From NCBI GenBank assembly GCA_012845835.1, contig JABAKD010000024.1:4872109-4936108 (forward strand): 64,000 bases of DNA. Direction: 5' to 3'. Of this stretch, positions 52,539-63,722 are shown piece by piece (positions within the stretch are counted from its first letter, which is position 1; the number at the start of each line of letters is the position of its first letter). This DNA comes from Undaria pinnatifida. Taxonomy: Eukaryota; Sar; Phaeophyceae; Laminariales; Alariaceae. Position numbers and translations under genes: made by a program. The notes beneath the pieces are model-generated. The model was not told the origin of the DNA. It made no database searches and saw nothing but the letters and a program-made list of their open reading frames with translations.

Positions 52539-53181
52539 TAGCCAGGCGTTCCCACGCGGGGAGGCGTTTTTAACCGCGGGAAAACGTGGCACATATCACA
52601 ACGCAGACAAACCCGTGTTTTTTTTTATCACCGGTCATCGCGTGTTATCTGTCACGTGCCACCACGTGCCACAACGAGCTATCACGGTTCATCGTGAGTT
52701 ATCAAACGCCATCCAGTATCGTGATGCGTGCAATCGCGTGTCACCAAGAACCCACCACGCGCTATGAAGCACCACGTGTAATCCTACGGCTAAGACAACT
52801 ACCCACCCACCCACCCACCGTCACTCCAACTAGTATACTACCACCAAAGAGTGGGAGCAGCCAGAAGTATGTTCGGCGGAGGTCAAGGATTGGAGGCCTA
52901 GCCTCGCAGAGAAAACATCCATCCACTCAACCACCCACCCGACCAATAGAAACACGCGCCGGGGGCGGGGCGGCTTGGCCAATCAACAGTCTAGATCGGT
53001 CGGCGCACGCCATTGCGCTGATGCTCTCATGCCCTTGCGCTTTCGTGCTCACACTACCGCGGCCTCGAGCTGACACTGACGGTGGGCCAAGGGTGATCGC
53101 CACCCCTATTGCCCATGCGCTCATTTCGTGGTAGTGGATTAAAAGGCATGTATAGGCCGATGCGGCAGGCGATGATGAAAA

Positions 53182-53307
53182 TCATAGGCACAGGTCGATG
53201 CAGCAGTCGGTGAGAAGAGCGTCAGTGGCCGCCGAACAGTCGTCTGAATAGCGAGTGACGGAGTCAGGGCAGTCGATGGCTATTGTCCCGTTGTCGAATG
53301 CATTGGC
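53182..53307 (-). CDS. Rhomboid exon: C-terminus with stop
   Basis: The acceptor AAAAACTGCAG leads into 41 codons and TGA (53182-53184). It encodes NAFDNGTIAIDCPDSV...DDCSAA, then TDCCIDLCL. Five further cysteines suggest a disulfide-bonded lumenal or extracellular tail, as in some plant and algal rhomboid-like proteins. Confidence 0.8.
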   Translation of the reverse strand, partial: ANAFDNGTIAIDCPDSVTRYSDDCSAATDALLTDCCIDLCL

Positions 53308-56300
53308 CTGCAGTTTTTTTTCAAGGCGAGGAGGCGAGGGGGGGGTGGGGAGGGGAGCGGTGAGTAGATATTGTCGCCAGTCAGACTCCGTTGCTATTAG
53401 AATAGTGCTTTGCGCGGGCAGCACCGCGAATTGCTGTGTACGCGCGATGCCCCAGAAAACTGAGATACAGCATATGCATACGTGGTGTGCCACCTGATTA
53501 CTTGGCGAACTCTAGCGAGCGCATATCACCTACTGTACTTGCGACTGTTGCTACTACCATTACTAATCCTGCTGCTGATACTGCTGCCGCTGCTACCACT
53601 ACTGGCACCCCTGCCATCACCACTTACCACTACCACTTCCTCCAGTACCGCTGCTGCTATTGCCACGGCCATCATCAGAACCATCACCATTCAGTACCAC
53701 CCCAACGACCACATCACCACCCGCCCCCGCCCCCCGCCCCACCGCGACCACCACTACCACCCCGCCCCTCTAACCTCCAAGCACCCACGCTGAAGCTAAT
53801 ACCAGAGCCATCACCAATACCAGGAACACTCAGTACCACCCCAACTGCCACCATCACCACCCGCCCCCGCTCCCCGCCCCACCACCACCACCACCCCTAA
53901 CCCCCAAGCACTCACGCTGAAGCCTTCAGCGCTGTGCTCGTACTACTACAATTACGGAGATCCATTGTCAACAGGATGAAATTTCACAAAAAAAATGCAA
54001 GCATCGTCACTTCATAGGCGAGCTCTCCTGCGCTACACAACTGTGTTCGATCGAGGCTCTGTATGCTTGGCAAGACCAGCCAACGACATAAACTGTACGA
54101 GCCAAGCGCTTTTAGACAAAGCCGGGTGCTGCTTTGCCCCCTTTGTTGTTTAATAATGCATCCAGCTAACAATAGATCGCCGTAATACTACAGCACCATT
54201 GCCACTACCACTACCCCTCCCCCCGCTCCCGCCCCCCACCGCCACCCGAGTACTTACGGTGAAGCCTTCCGTGCTGCACGCGTCGCAAGCCCACCACGGG
54301 CTGTCCCCGGGCGGAAACTCGACGCACGAGATGTTCTCGCACCAGCCGCACCACTCGGAAGGGTCAGACCTTCCGTAGAGCAACGAAAACCCGAGGACGA
54401 GGAAGGTAGGCACCGCTACCACCGACACGAGCTGGAGAGTTCTCTAACAAATGGAGGCGGTGTTGTGCAAAGAGGGGAGGGGGAGGAGGGGGCGTGCTCA
54501 TTTGTTGCTTACTTTAGTCAGGAGGGGGGGGGCATTGCATTGGGGGGGGGGGGACTTGCATACGTTAGCAGGTCTGGGGGTTCCTCTTCTGTTGCAAAAC
54601 AAGACACACAACGGGACCAAACACACAAAACAAACGGGGACGGTATAACCACCTGCCCCCTCCCCCTTGCCCCTCCTGCCTGTAACTCCCCCGTCCGGGC
54701 ACGGGGGACGGAATAATCCCCTCCCCCTCCTCCCTAATACTGAAACTCTCCCGTCCATCAACCAAGGACGGAATAACCCCCGCCCCCCCGATAATGCAAC
54801 TCCTCCGTCCGAAAACCGGGACGGAACAGCCCTCTTCCCCGCCGCTCCTTGCCCCCCTCCCTGCCTCTCATATTGCAACTCCCTGTCTGTACCTGGTAGC
54901 ATTTCTTGTTTAGGGCTTCGCCGGCGCCATCTTCTGTTTTCTGGACCAGGAGTCCGAGGCCGATGAGGAAACCCATCATCAGCCCGCCAATGTGAGCAAA
55001 GTTATCCAAGAAAGGCATCAGGCCCAGCACAATCTGAAACACTGTCGGAACGGAGACAAGCGAAACACCCGAAAAATAAAAATAAAAAATACATGGTGTT
55101 TGCGGAATACCAGATGATTGGGTAGGACATGGGTAGGAAAACATGGAAGCCTTTTCACGGCTCATGACCCGGCCCGCGGGTCGGGTTAGGAGGTATTTCA
55201 AAAACCCACGGGTCGGGTTAGGAGGTGTTAAAAAAAAAACAAGGGTCGGGTTAGGAGGTATTTCAAAAAACAAACGCGGGCCGGGTTAGGAAATATTCAA
55301 AAACCCGCGGGTCGGGTTAGGGGGTATTTCAAAAACCCGCGGGTCGGGTTAGAAGGTATTTAAAAAAAAAACGCGGGCCGGGATAGGGGGTATTCAAAAA
55401 AAAATCGCGGGTCGGGTTAGGAGGTATTTCAAAACCCGCGGGTTGGGTTAGGAGGTATTTCAAAAACCCGCGGGTCGGGTTAGGAGGAATTTCAAAAACC
55501 CGCGGGTCGGGCTAGGAGGTATTTCAAAAACCCGCGGGTCGGGTTAGGAGGTATTTAAAAAAAAAAAACTCGGGTCGGGTTAGGAGGTATTTCAAAAACC
55601 CGCGGGTTGGGTTAGAAGGTATTCCAAAAACCCGCGCATCGAATCGAGTCGGGTCGGGTCAGGAGGTGTAAGAAACCTCACGGGTCGACTCGGGTCGCGT
55701 CAGGAGGATTCTCAAACGTTACGGGTCGGGCCGGGTCACTCTGACACGATCCGACCCGCGAGACGGGATCCGATCCGTGAACAGCCCGTTGTCAAAACAT
55801 ATCCCAGGTACCCTGGCCTGGTAGTAGATAGTACAGAAACCGTCGAACGTTTCACAATCCAAGGCCAACCAACCCAAACCACGGAAAATCAGTGAAAATA
55901 TAGGACAGAAAACCGTTTCCCTACTACTCGTTGAAAGTTTCCACCTGGTACCGCCCGCGGAGCGAAGCCCTTGTAGCACTTACCAGTCAAGACGGTCAGG
56001 ACGGTTAGCATTCTGCACTTGTCTTGGTTGACGCTCCAGTTCTGCCACAGGTCCGCCCACAAAGCTCCGAACACGCCGAAAATAGCCCCAGAAGCTCCCA
56101 CCATTATCTGAAAGCAGGGGTTCAATCGCGGCGAGTTAGATCGGAATCGGACTCGGAACCGGAATCGGAATCGGCGGAATCCGAATCGGAATCGGCCAAG
56201 CGGGACCATGCGTTCACCACATATTTTGCTACTGTCCCATGGGTTGGTGCTGCTCTAAAAATTACTCAGTGTCGCACGGATTGTGAACAGAGATGAAGCC

Positions 56301-56642
56301 CAATGGCCGGAAACTCGCTGCGCTCGCCCGATTTACCGGCGATAGGTTGGCTGTATGTCGGATATCGGCGGCGCCGAAAACGAACGCTTGGACTATCGGT
56401 AAACACAGCCGATTCACAGCGCCATCTACAAGTCAGGAAACGGTACACAGTCGGAAAAGTGATACAAGTATATAGTAGTAGAAGTAGTAGTAGTAGTAGC
56501 AGCAGTAGTAGTAGTAGTAGTAGTAGTAGTGCTAGTAGTAGTAGTAGTAGTAGTTGTAGTAGTAGCAGCAGTAGTAGTAGCAGCAGCAGTAGTAGTAGTA
56601 GTAGTAGAAGTAGTAGTAGTAGTAGTAGTAGCAGCAGTAGTG

Positions 56643-56673
<31 letters not shown>

Positions 56674-59600
56674 CAGTAGTAGTAGTTCTAGTAGTAGTAG
56701 TAGTAGTAGTAGCAGCAGCAGTAGTAGTAGTAGTAGTAATAGTAGTAACAGTAGTAGTAATAGTAGTAGTAGTAGTAGTAGCAGTAGTGGTAGTAGTAGT
56801 AGCAGTAGTGCTGCAGGTATATTATACTGGATCAACAGAGTACTACACACGAAAAAAAGTGTTTCAACATGAAAGTCACGTTCGAGATTTCACTCACCTG
56901 CGTCGGCACAAAAATCGCGGACACGATGGTGCCGAACAATCCCGCTAACAAGTAGATCGTTGCGACCTGTCGCGCGCCCGTGTGTGTGTGGGGGGGGGGG
57001 GGGGGCAGAGGGAGGGAGGGAGGGAGGGAGGGGAGACAATCAATGCACGGCGACAACGACGGCTTGAAATATCACTATATACAACGAGAGCGAACTGTTC
57101 ATGTTACAGCGTAAATATGTGAAAACCACTACTTACTCGTGCAGCGTGAACGATATTGACAGCGAAGGCAGGGGGGGATAGCGACAAAAGATAACACCAA
57201 CGACAATCACACTCCTCTTACTGCCCCCAGGATAAGCTCCACCAAGCACTGCACGCAAGCATGGCGATAAATATTTTTTTTTTGCAAAACGTCTTGGGCG
57301 CGCAAGTCAACTCGTATCATAGAGCACCGCGTCACCAAATTGCGGGTTTTACGGCACAACGAGTTTTTCTTACTGGTCGCAGTCATGGCTAATACCACCA
57401 GGTAAAGTGGAGCTTGCCACGTGTCCGAGGAAATTGTCTAGGCACACTGCGTACGAGGCGGGGTGTCCTACATTATTGTGTTTTTCACCATGGTTGGAAT
57501 TAACCCTAACCCTAACCTATACGAAATATGCCGATGACTGCCCCCTAGTGACGTCACTGGGGTGAAATGGTTGAAAAAACACAATCTCATGCGTTATCTC
57601 TGACGAGGCGGAAGGGGGTTAATCCTACATTGGCTGACATGCTTTGATCGGGATAGGTCTACACGAACGGCGAAAAAAAAAAAGATACCCTTTGGGGGTG
57701 CGTCTAAGCCATGCACCCCCTACCCAAAGCATTGTATTTTTTATACACACCCTGACTCCACCCCCTGTATGATTTTCGGGCTAGGTTAGGGCTCCTGGTC
57801 GGGCTGGGACCTGGTACCAGGTACATCGGAATAGTAATAAAAGTATATTATAAAAAATGAAAATACACTCCAGCTGCAGTGAGATCGAAGATTTTGTCGA
57901 AACTCATCTTTGCAAGCTGTGTGTGATACTCCGATTGCGCGTATTACGGGTGATTATATTAACCTCTGGGGTGCATATGTCGCGTTAGGGTTACTATTAA
58001 TAGTATACTTCTAAGTACTAAATAGGGGCGATGGCTATGATACGCACGTGTTTTTAGGGGGGTTATGTTGACACGCATACAGCAGTGGGTACCGATAAAT
58101 CGGCATTCGAGCGTTCGGGAGTTAAGCGCGGCCAACTCGGCACGTCCCGCCACACAAAAAACTACCTACCACGTACTTCCCCCCTACCTATTATAAAAAG
58201 TGAAATTACACTCCAGCTGCAGTGAGATCGAAACTTTTGTCGAAACTCATCTTTGCAAGCTGTGTGTGATACTCCGATCGCGCGTATGACGCCTTGTGTG
58301 TCCCCGTTAAGGATTTAGGTCGGCGACTCTCCTTGCAACCGCAGTGTAGCTATCAGGGTCAACATGGTAATGTCAGTCTGTGCGCGGAAACTATAAAACC
58401 CGTTTTTGAGGGGGACAAAATCTGACAGCTGTGGAAGGAAATGCACCAATTCATCCATGTATCCTGTAAGTCGTATAACCGGTGAGGGGAGGGCGGAGTT
58501 TTGAACGGCGTGGGGGCATGGGTTTGAACAAGAGGGAGCGGGGGGGGGGGGGGGGGGACGGGCGGGGCAACTCAATCTGTGCGTGGAAACTATTCATCAT
58601 TCAAGGGGGAAAATCTGGCGTTTTTGGAAGGAATGCACCAGTTTATCATGTATATCCTGTAAGTCGTACAACCAGTGAGGAGAGGGCGGAGTGTTCGAGG
58701 AGGTGGGTGGGTGGGGGGGGGAGGGGGGGTTGGGGCAAAAGGGTTTTCAACAACTTTGGGTCGCATAGATGTAGGGGTTTGCTATGCGCGTGGTGCTAGG
58801 TCTAGGCGATGGTGCGGGTGGTGGGGAAGGAGGGGGCGTTGGGGGGGGCGGGGGATAAATTGGAGCAGCGGCATGGATGGCTCTAGAAAGATAATTAGGT
58901 GGTTTCGATGTTAGGTGGGGCGTTTGAGCAAAAGAGAGCGGGAGGAAAAAAAGGGAAGGGGGGGGGGGGTTAGGGTGGGGGGGGGAGGGATTTTTGACAG
59001 GTTTAGGTCGCATAAATGTAGGGGTTTGCTGTATGCGTGGTGCTAGGTCTAGGCGATCGTGCGGATGGTGGGGAAGGAGGGAGCGTTGGGGGGGGGGGGG
59101 GGGGCGGAAATGAATTGGAGCTACCGCATATATGGCTAGAAAGGTAATGAGGTGATATCAGCTGGCTGGAAGTGTTTACTACTCCGGCAGATTTTGATTT
59201 TAGGTGGGGCGTTTCAACAAGAGGGATCGGAGGGGGCGGGGGTATATATGAATTCCGGCTTTTCCCAGCACCTTTACACAGGCGAGCTAACGTTCGTTTG
59301 TGGCATGCGGGTGCTCCACTCGGACATGACCACGGAGGCTCTCTGGATTAGCAAAAACAATCGGCGATTCGGCGACACGCACCTTTGATCATTCAGTATT
59401 AGCGCAGGAGCTTCCATCTGTTGTAGGAGTGCAGGGGTCTGGCGTTGTGGATCCACGCATTAGTTTCTGTATTCCCTGATTGTGTGTGAGATGGGCGTTC
59501 GAAGAGCTAAAGGATCAAGTGTGCACCGCCCGACGTCTGATGCAGAACGTCAGATCTTAGTCGTCGGTCTTTATTCGATGAATGCAGGTGTGTGAGTGTG

Positions 59601-61668
59601 CCTTTGCATTACATCAAGAGCAGAAGAGATATCACTTCGCAACAGTAGCAATCGACGTCCACCGCATGTTCCATCATGATTCGACAGCACTAACAACCCG
59701 AGCATCAGGCCTGGGCTGGACCTCCGCTGGCCTGCCACATATACAGGGAGTGCACAGAAACTTGCGTGCGAACCCAGCAGACCCAAGAAGACCACTCCAA
59801 AAGTTAACTCACACCATAACACTTAGTGTTTCATGCATACTGAATTCCACGGATGTCTGGTTTTGCCCCCCAAAATGCGGGTTGTAGAGTTTCCGTGCGC
59901 AGAACAAGGTTGAAAGTCTTAGTCCTGTTGACCCGGGCATTAGCAGGGGAGTCACCGACCTGTATCCTTCATGAGGGTATACACTCCCCGTAACACGCGC
60001 GATCGGAGTTTAACACGCAGCATGCAAAGCTGAGTTTTGATCAAAATTTTTTTTTGGTTCATCTCACAGCTGAAAGTGTATTTTTTCATTTTTTTAAAAC
60101 ATACCTGGCATCTGGTATATACGCACTCACATTTGCCAGCTTAGTCTGCTTGCACTTGTCTATATTTACCTCTATTTGCATGCATCTACCTAAACGCACC
60201 AGCATAATTATTCACGACACGCCACATCATGGTACACAAAGGTCAAAAGAGCATGTCAACAATTCTCTCGAATAACAGGCAAAATACTCCCCCCATGCAA
60301 GCCATTTAGTTGGCTTACTGCGCCACGCTAGTAGTATTAACATCTAGGGAGGAAGTGAAAAAAAACTCACAGCTCAGTATACTAACTGCGAGCATGTCAG
60401 CCAATTGGCTTGCTTCACCACCGAACTACTGCTATTACAAATATTAATAGTAGCCGAAAAGTCCGGCAAACCCACGGACTCACGGCCCAAATTGAAACTC
60501 ACCCGCCACCAGCCGAAGACCCTCTCCACCATCGCGCCGACTTGCAAAAATCCGACCATATTGAAAATAAAGTGCACCACGCCGGCGTGAAGGAACATCG
60601 CTGCCAACAGGAACAGTCCAGCCAACCAGAGACCACATGGGTTTTACCCAGGAAATTCGTTTTCAGTTTTTTGGGGGGAAAGGGGACGGGAGGGGATGGG
60701 GGTGGAGGGGAGTAAAGGGGAGGGAAGGGGAGAGGAGGAGAGGGGAAGGGAGGGAAGGGGAGGGGAGAGGGGAGGGGAGGGGAGGGGAGAAGAGGGGAGA
60801 AGAGGGGAGGGGAGGGGAGGGGAGAAGAGGGGAAGGGAGGGAAGGGGAGGGGAGAGGGGAGGGGAGGAGAGGGGAAGGGAGGCAAGGGGAGGGGAGAGGG
60901 GAGGGGAAGGGGGGGAGGGGAGGGAAGGGGATGGGAGGGAAGGGGGGGGGGGGGGGGAGTGGAAGGGAGGGGGGAGGGGAGGGAAGGGGGAAGAAGGGGG
61001 AGTGGCGTTAGTGCGCGTCGCTTGAAATTTAGGACCGGGGAGACATTATCAGTTTCATCAAAATAAGCATTCCAAGAGCGTCTAGCAGCACCCCAACGCC
61101 GAAAGCTTCCCACAGCGGGGAAGCCTTCGAACAGCGACTAACCTTCTCAACAGTAAAACCTAAGAACAAACAAACAAAAAACGAAACACTCAAACTCCTG
61201 TTCCTTACGTAGCCCTCCCGAAAACAACTCCACTATTATACATACGAGTACGAGCAACCGTAAACCGAAAAAAAAGGACCAAAAAAGCTTCAACCCCAAA
61301 ACCTAAACCCCTACAAATATACCCCTCCCAACCCATGTAAAAAAACCCTACAAATGTACCCCTCCCAACCCCCGCCCTCTCACGTGCCCACAGCCGCCAC
61401 CAGTCCCCTCCGTCCACGATCAAGTCGGTTCGCTTCGCGCCCGCCTCGATCAGGGTTTCCACACTTGGTCCAATAGAGGGATTCTCCTCCAGGGACACCA
61501 CCTCCCAGTTGCTCAAAGAAAACTCCCATAACAACAGTACGGCGCAGAGCATAAACATGACCGGGGTGAATAAGAGGCCGTGATAGGTAGGGAGGGCGTA
61601 CTCCCCCCCCACCTCCTGGGGCCGTCGTCGCTCGTCGTAAGGGTCTCCATAGGTTTGTGCCGCCTAGA

Positions 61669-61703
<35 letters not shown>

Positions 61704-63722
61704 CGAGGAGGGCAGGGGGTGCACTCAGTTTGCGCATGGACGCAGTCGCATGACCATAGACCCTCGCATCCCTTCTATGCCGGGACTGAGCACGTCTGGT
61801 TTCACTAACCAGGCAGAAGGGGGGGAGGAGGGGGGGGTTGGGGGGGTTGGGAGGGAGAGGGAGGGATGCGGCATGGGAGGAGAGGGTTCAGATACGAGTT
61901 TTCCAAAGCGGTACAAAATTTCTCCTCCGAAGCGGTTGCAGATCGCTAATGCCGAGGCCGGCGTCGGCACCAAAAAGGCTAAGGGCTAAGGCTAAAGCTA
62001 CGGAGTCACGGCTCGGTAGGGGGGGGGGACGGGGGAATTCGGACTCCAAAATTTTCGGCTGATGGAGTTTCGCAATTAAGGAACTACGCAAAAGCTTTTC
62101 ATTAGCATTTGAACTCTACAATCGGGTTTGCTTAGAGCCTGCAAATCATTGTATCGCGTGTACCAAAAGTCGGTTTTTCGGCGAGAGGTATAGAGAGCTA
62201 AGTTGAGAAAAGGACAACCGATAGATATCCCCCTTAACGTGGCATGCCGCTAATGCTAACGCGGACGCCGACGCTAGCCCCAAGGCTACGTCTAGCTACC
62301 GCTACCACGGTCGCGATCACCTACCGCTGCAGCTATAACACGGACGCCACTGCTGACAGTGAGCCAAGCGCCGGGCACTCCCGGTAACGTCCACGCTAGC
62401 CCTAACATCTACGCTAGCACCAACGCCAACACCATCGACGCTAATGCTAACACCAATGCTAGCGCTAACGCTAACGCCACCGCTACCGCTACCGTCACCG
62501 CTACCGCCACCGCTCACGCTAACAACAAAAAAAAGCTAAAAAACCGCTAACGCCTTCACCATCATTAACGCTACCGCTTACTCTACCAACACCCAAAACG
62601 CTAACGCTGCCACTATCCCTGACGCTAACGCTAGCTCGAACGTCAACTCCACACTCCACCCCATCGCACCACACCGCACCCACGCCCATGGTGCCGGCCC
62701 CAACCCAGACAAGCCGCTATCCCACACGCCACCAACGCTACCGCTCACGCTAACACCAACGAAAACGAAAACGCGCCGCGATCACCAACGCTAACGCCAA
62801 CTCCGCACCCTCCCCCACCCCACCTACCTCCATGGTGCTCGCCCTGAAGTCGGATACCCCGCTACCACTACCTCCCATGGTCTCCTCCTTCGTCTCCCCC
62901 CTATCCCGGCTCCCTCTCCCTCTTCCCCTCCCCGAGGTCCGACCACTCCTTCCAGACCCTTCCGGCAGCGGCGGAACCATCCCCGACGCCCGTAACGCCT
63001 CCTCCTCCTCCATCAGCTGCTGTCGCACCCTCTTCCTTTCCAACTTAGCCGATATCGCAGCTTTGTTGTTATTGTCCGCCGCTTCCGCTGCCGCCGCCGC
63101 TCCGACAAGCCCCGCCCTAGCCCCCCCCCCAGCGTTTCCGTAGTGCTTGCCGGCAGCTGAAGCGTGGGGAGCCGAAATGCCACGATCATCAAAACTACCA
63201 CCGCCACTGTCGTACTTTGAACCGGCAGGCTTTGGGTCGAAGTCGGAAAATCCGCTCAAATCGTGCGACATGATAGACCGCTGGGACGCCTGCTGCTGCT
63301 GTTGCTGCATCTGTCCCGCCGGGTACGGGGGGAGGTCGTGCATGGGCTCATCCGGACCTCCCCTCCTCCCCCCCCCAACCGCCCCCGCCCCTTTCCCCTT
63401 CTCACCCCCCCCGCCATACCGGTCATCATCGTCTTGTCTACCGGCGCCGGCCCACGGGTCCTCCGCTGTTTCAGTTTGAGAAATCCATGATTTCTGAGAT
63501 TCCTGCTGCTGCGCCCAATCCCTTGTCCCCACAAATCGATCCCCCCCCCCCTCCCCCCCATCGCCTCCGGCGGTGTTCACCCCTTGATCTGACTCTTCGT
63601 ACGTGCTGAAGCCCCGGGAGTAGAGCGAGTAATCCCCCGTGGAGGATATTTGTGTACCGAGACCGAGAGCCGACTCGTCGTATACGGAACTCTCTTCTGG
63701 CTGCCTGTCGGAACTGCTTTGA
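53182..63722 (-). CDS. Rhomboid intramembrane serine protease (8 exons, 5' end open)
   Basis: Exons: 62828-63722, 61384-61663, 60503-60600, 56898-56966, 55984-56107, 54893-55041, 54258-54431 and 53182-53307. All introns are GT-AG and all junctions keep frame, giving 637 residues counted from the first complete codon of the first exon seen. Residues 1-298 are disordered and hydrophilic (cytosolic), followed by a first membrane segment (residues ~320-340). The rhomboid core shows GPSVETLI.AGA, WWRLWAPMFLHAGVVHFIFN, the nucleophile GASG (Ser 453), and MPFLDNFAHIGG with the catalytic His 505. The dyad is intact, so it should cut membrane proteins within or near their membrane segments in the secretory pathway, as plant RBL and animal rhomboids do. 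After the core comes another membrane segment and a Cys-rich end. The substrate is unknown. Confidence 0.92.
53500..53900 (+). repeat. CCA/CTG-rich low-complexity sequence, rhomboid last intron
   Basis: Degenerate ACCACC/CTGCTG trinucleotide and C-rich repeats, partly duplicated (CAGTACCACCCCAAC at 53692 and 53833). The spurious frames are Pro/Thr/His-rich. Confidence 0.75.
54258..54431 (-). CDS. Rhomboid exon: last membrane segment and Cys-rich loop
   Basis: Fifty-eight codons, acceptor AGAACTCTCCAG and donor ACC|GTAAGT. It encodes LVSVVAVPTFLVLGFSLLYG, then a Trp/Cys-rich part (EWCGWCENISCVEF and WWACDACSTEG) with six cysteines. Confidence 0.88.
54893..55041 (-). CDS. Rhomboid exon: catalytic histidine (AHIGG)
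   Basis: The acceptor TCTCCGTTCCGACAG gives the right phase (the nearer TTTCAG does not); donor TACCAG|GTACAG. It encodes VFQIVLGLMPFLDNFAHIGG then LMMGFLIGLGLLV and a short charged linker. The His and the glycine-rich helix complete the active site. Confidence 0.94.
55150..55740 (+). repeat. Minisatellite of about 35-38 bp, rhomboid intron before AHIGG exon
   Basis: About 14 units of CCCGCGGGTCGGGTTAGGAG plus GTATTTCAAAAA. Each unit contains the palindrome CCCGCGGG in most copies. A related shorter copy lies at 45162-45375. Confidence 0.92.
55984..56107 (-). CDS. Rhomboid exon: catalytic serine (GASG)
   Basis: The exon is 124 bp, acceptor CCCTGCTTTCAG and donor ACTG|GTAAGT. It encodes IMVGASGAIFGVFGALWADL then QNW...NQDKCRMLTVLTVLT. 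The Ser of GASG is the nucleophile. Confidence 0.95.
56468..56812 (+). repeat. AGT microsatellite, rhomboid intron
   Basis: About 345 bp of AGT units with AGC, AAT and GGT variants, which gives long Ser-, Leu- and Val-type frames that are not genes. Confidence 0.97.
56898..56966 (-). CDS. Rhomboid exon: transmembrane helix 3
   Basis: Twenty-three codons, phase 0 on both sides, acceptor GCGCGACAG and donor ACGCAG|GTGAGT. It encodes VATIYLLAGLFGTIVSAIFV then PTQ, matching the YLLSG..G...S helix of rhomboids. Confidence 0.92.
57850..59240. repeat. R90 copies and tandem 250 bp duplication in rhomboid intron 3
   Basis: R90 copies at 57850-57945 and 58195-58290; the second continues into the extended family (GTCTGTGCGCGGAAACTATA, CCTGTAAGTCGTATAACCGG). 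58740-58990 and 58991-59240 are diverged tandem copies around GGTCGCATARATGTAGGGGT and GTGGTGCTAGGTCTAGGCGA. A TTAACCCTAACCCTAACC motif lies at 57500. Confidence 0.75.
59870..60075 (-). repeat. Extended R90 copy, inverted
   Basis: Shares with 13640-13890 the order GAGTTTCCGTG, CCTGTTGACCC, GGGGAGTCRCYGACCTRTA, CCTTCATG, ACGCGCGATCGGAGT and CTCACAGCTG. Confidence 0.65.
60503..60600 (-). CDS. Rhomboid exon: HAGVVHF transmembrane helix 2
   Basis: The exon is 98 bp, acceptor TGTTCCTGTTGGCAG and donor TGGCGG|GTGAGT. It encodes MFLHAGVVHFIFNMVGF and GAMVERVFGWWR. The HxxxxHxxxN pattern supplies the oxyanion-side residues of rhomboid proteases. Confidence 0.93.
60670..61005 (+). repeat. GGGGA purine array, rhomboid intron
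   Basis: About 335 bp of GGGGAGGGGAGAGGGGAAGG-type repeats, pyrimidine on the transcribed-RNA strand, just upstream (in transcript order) of the HAGVVH exon. Confidence 0.95.
61384..61663 (-). CDS. Rhomboid exon: first membrane segment and GP..TL loop
   Basis: The acceptor is a C-run then GGTTCTAG; the donor is GCAC|GTGAGA. It encodes AAQTYGDPYDERRR, the hydrophobic stretch LLFTPVMFMLCAVLLLWEFS, then GPSVETLIEAGA and DGGDWWRLWA, the standard start of a rhomboid domain. The C-run on the minus strand (G34 on plus, 61672-61703) serves as the polypyrimidine tract. Confidence 0.9.
61664..62827. repeat. Rhomboid intron with G34 run, partial R320 and GCTAAC repeats
   Basis: A run of about 32-34 G (61672-61703), an inverted R320 fragment (61716-61820), a purine-rich stretch, and degenerate GCTAACGCTAACGCCACCGC repeats (62230-62800). 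Some intron-internal frames look coding-like (around 61890-62090), but they are not needed for a continuous reading frame. Confidence 0.7.
62828..63722 (-). CDS. Rhomboid exon: disordered N-terminal extension
   Basis: The exon is 895 bp, acceptor CCTCCCCCCTCCCATCCCAG and donor ATGGAG|GTAGGT (phase 0). It encodes a Ser/Glu/Gly-rich tail with acidic patches, a poly-Gln run, an Ala run, a charged helix (KLERKRVRQQLMEEEEALRA) and an RG-rich end (SGRGRGRGSRDRG). The frame stays open 5' of the acceptor to 63901; the start codon lies upstream, possibly off-window. The link to the next exon rests on phase and position only. Confidence 0.65.

Noticed and set aside
56266-56948. Poly-Ser, poly-Leu and poly-Val frames
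   Set aside because: AGT microsatellite within a rhomboid intron.
60499-61113. Pro/Ser-rich 204-codon minus frame and Gly/Arg/Glu-rich plus frames
   Set aside because: GGGGA purine array inside an intron; only the short 60503-60600 piece is exon, in another frame.
61888-62091. Coding-like minus frame between rhomboid exons 1 and 2
   Set aside because: The flanking exons already join in phase without it, and its best splice sites do not keep frame.
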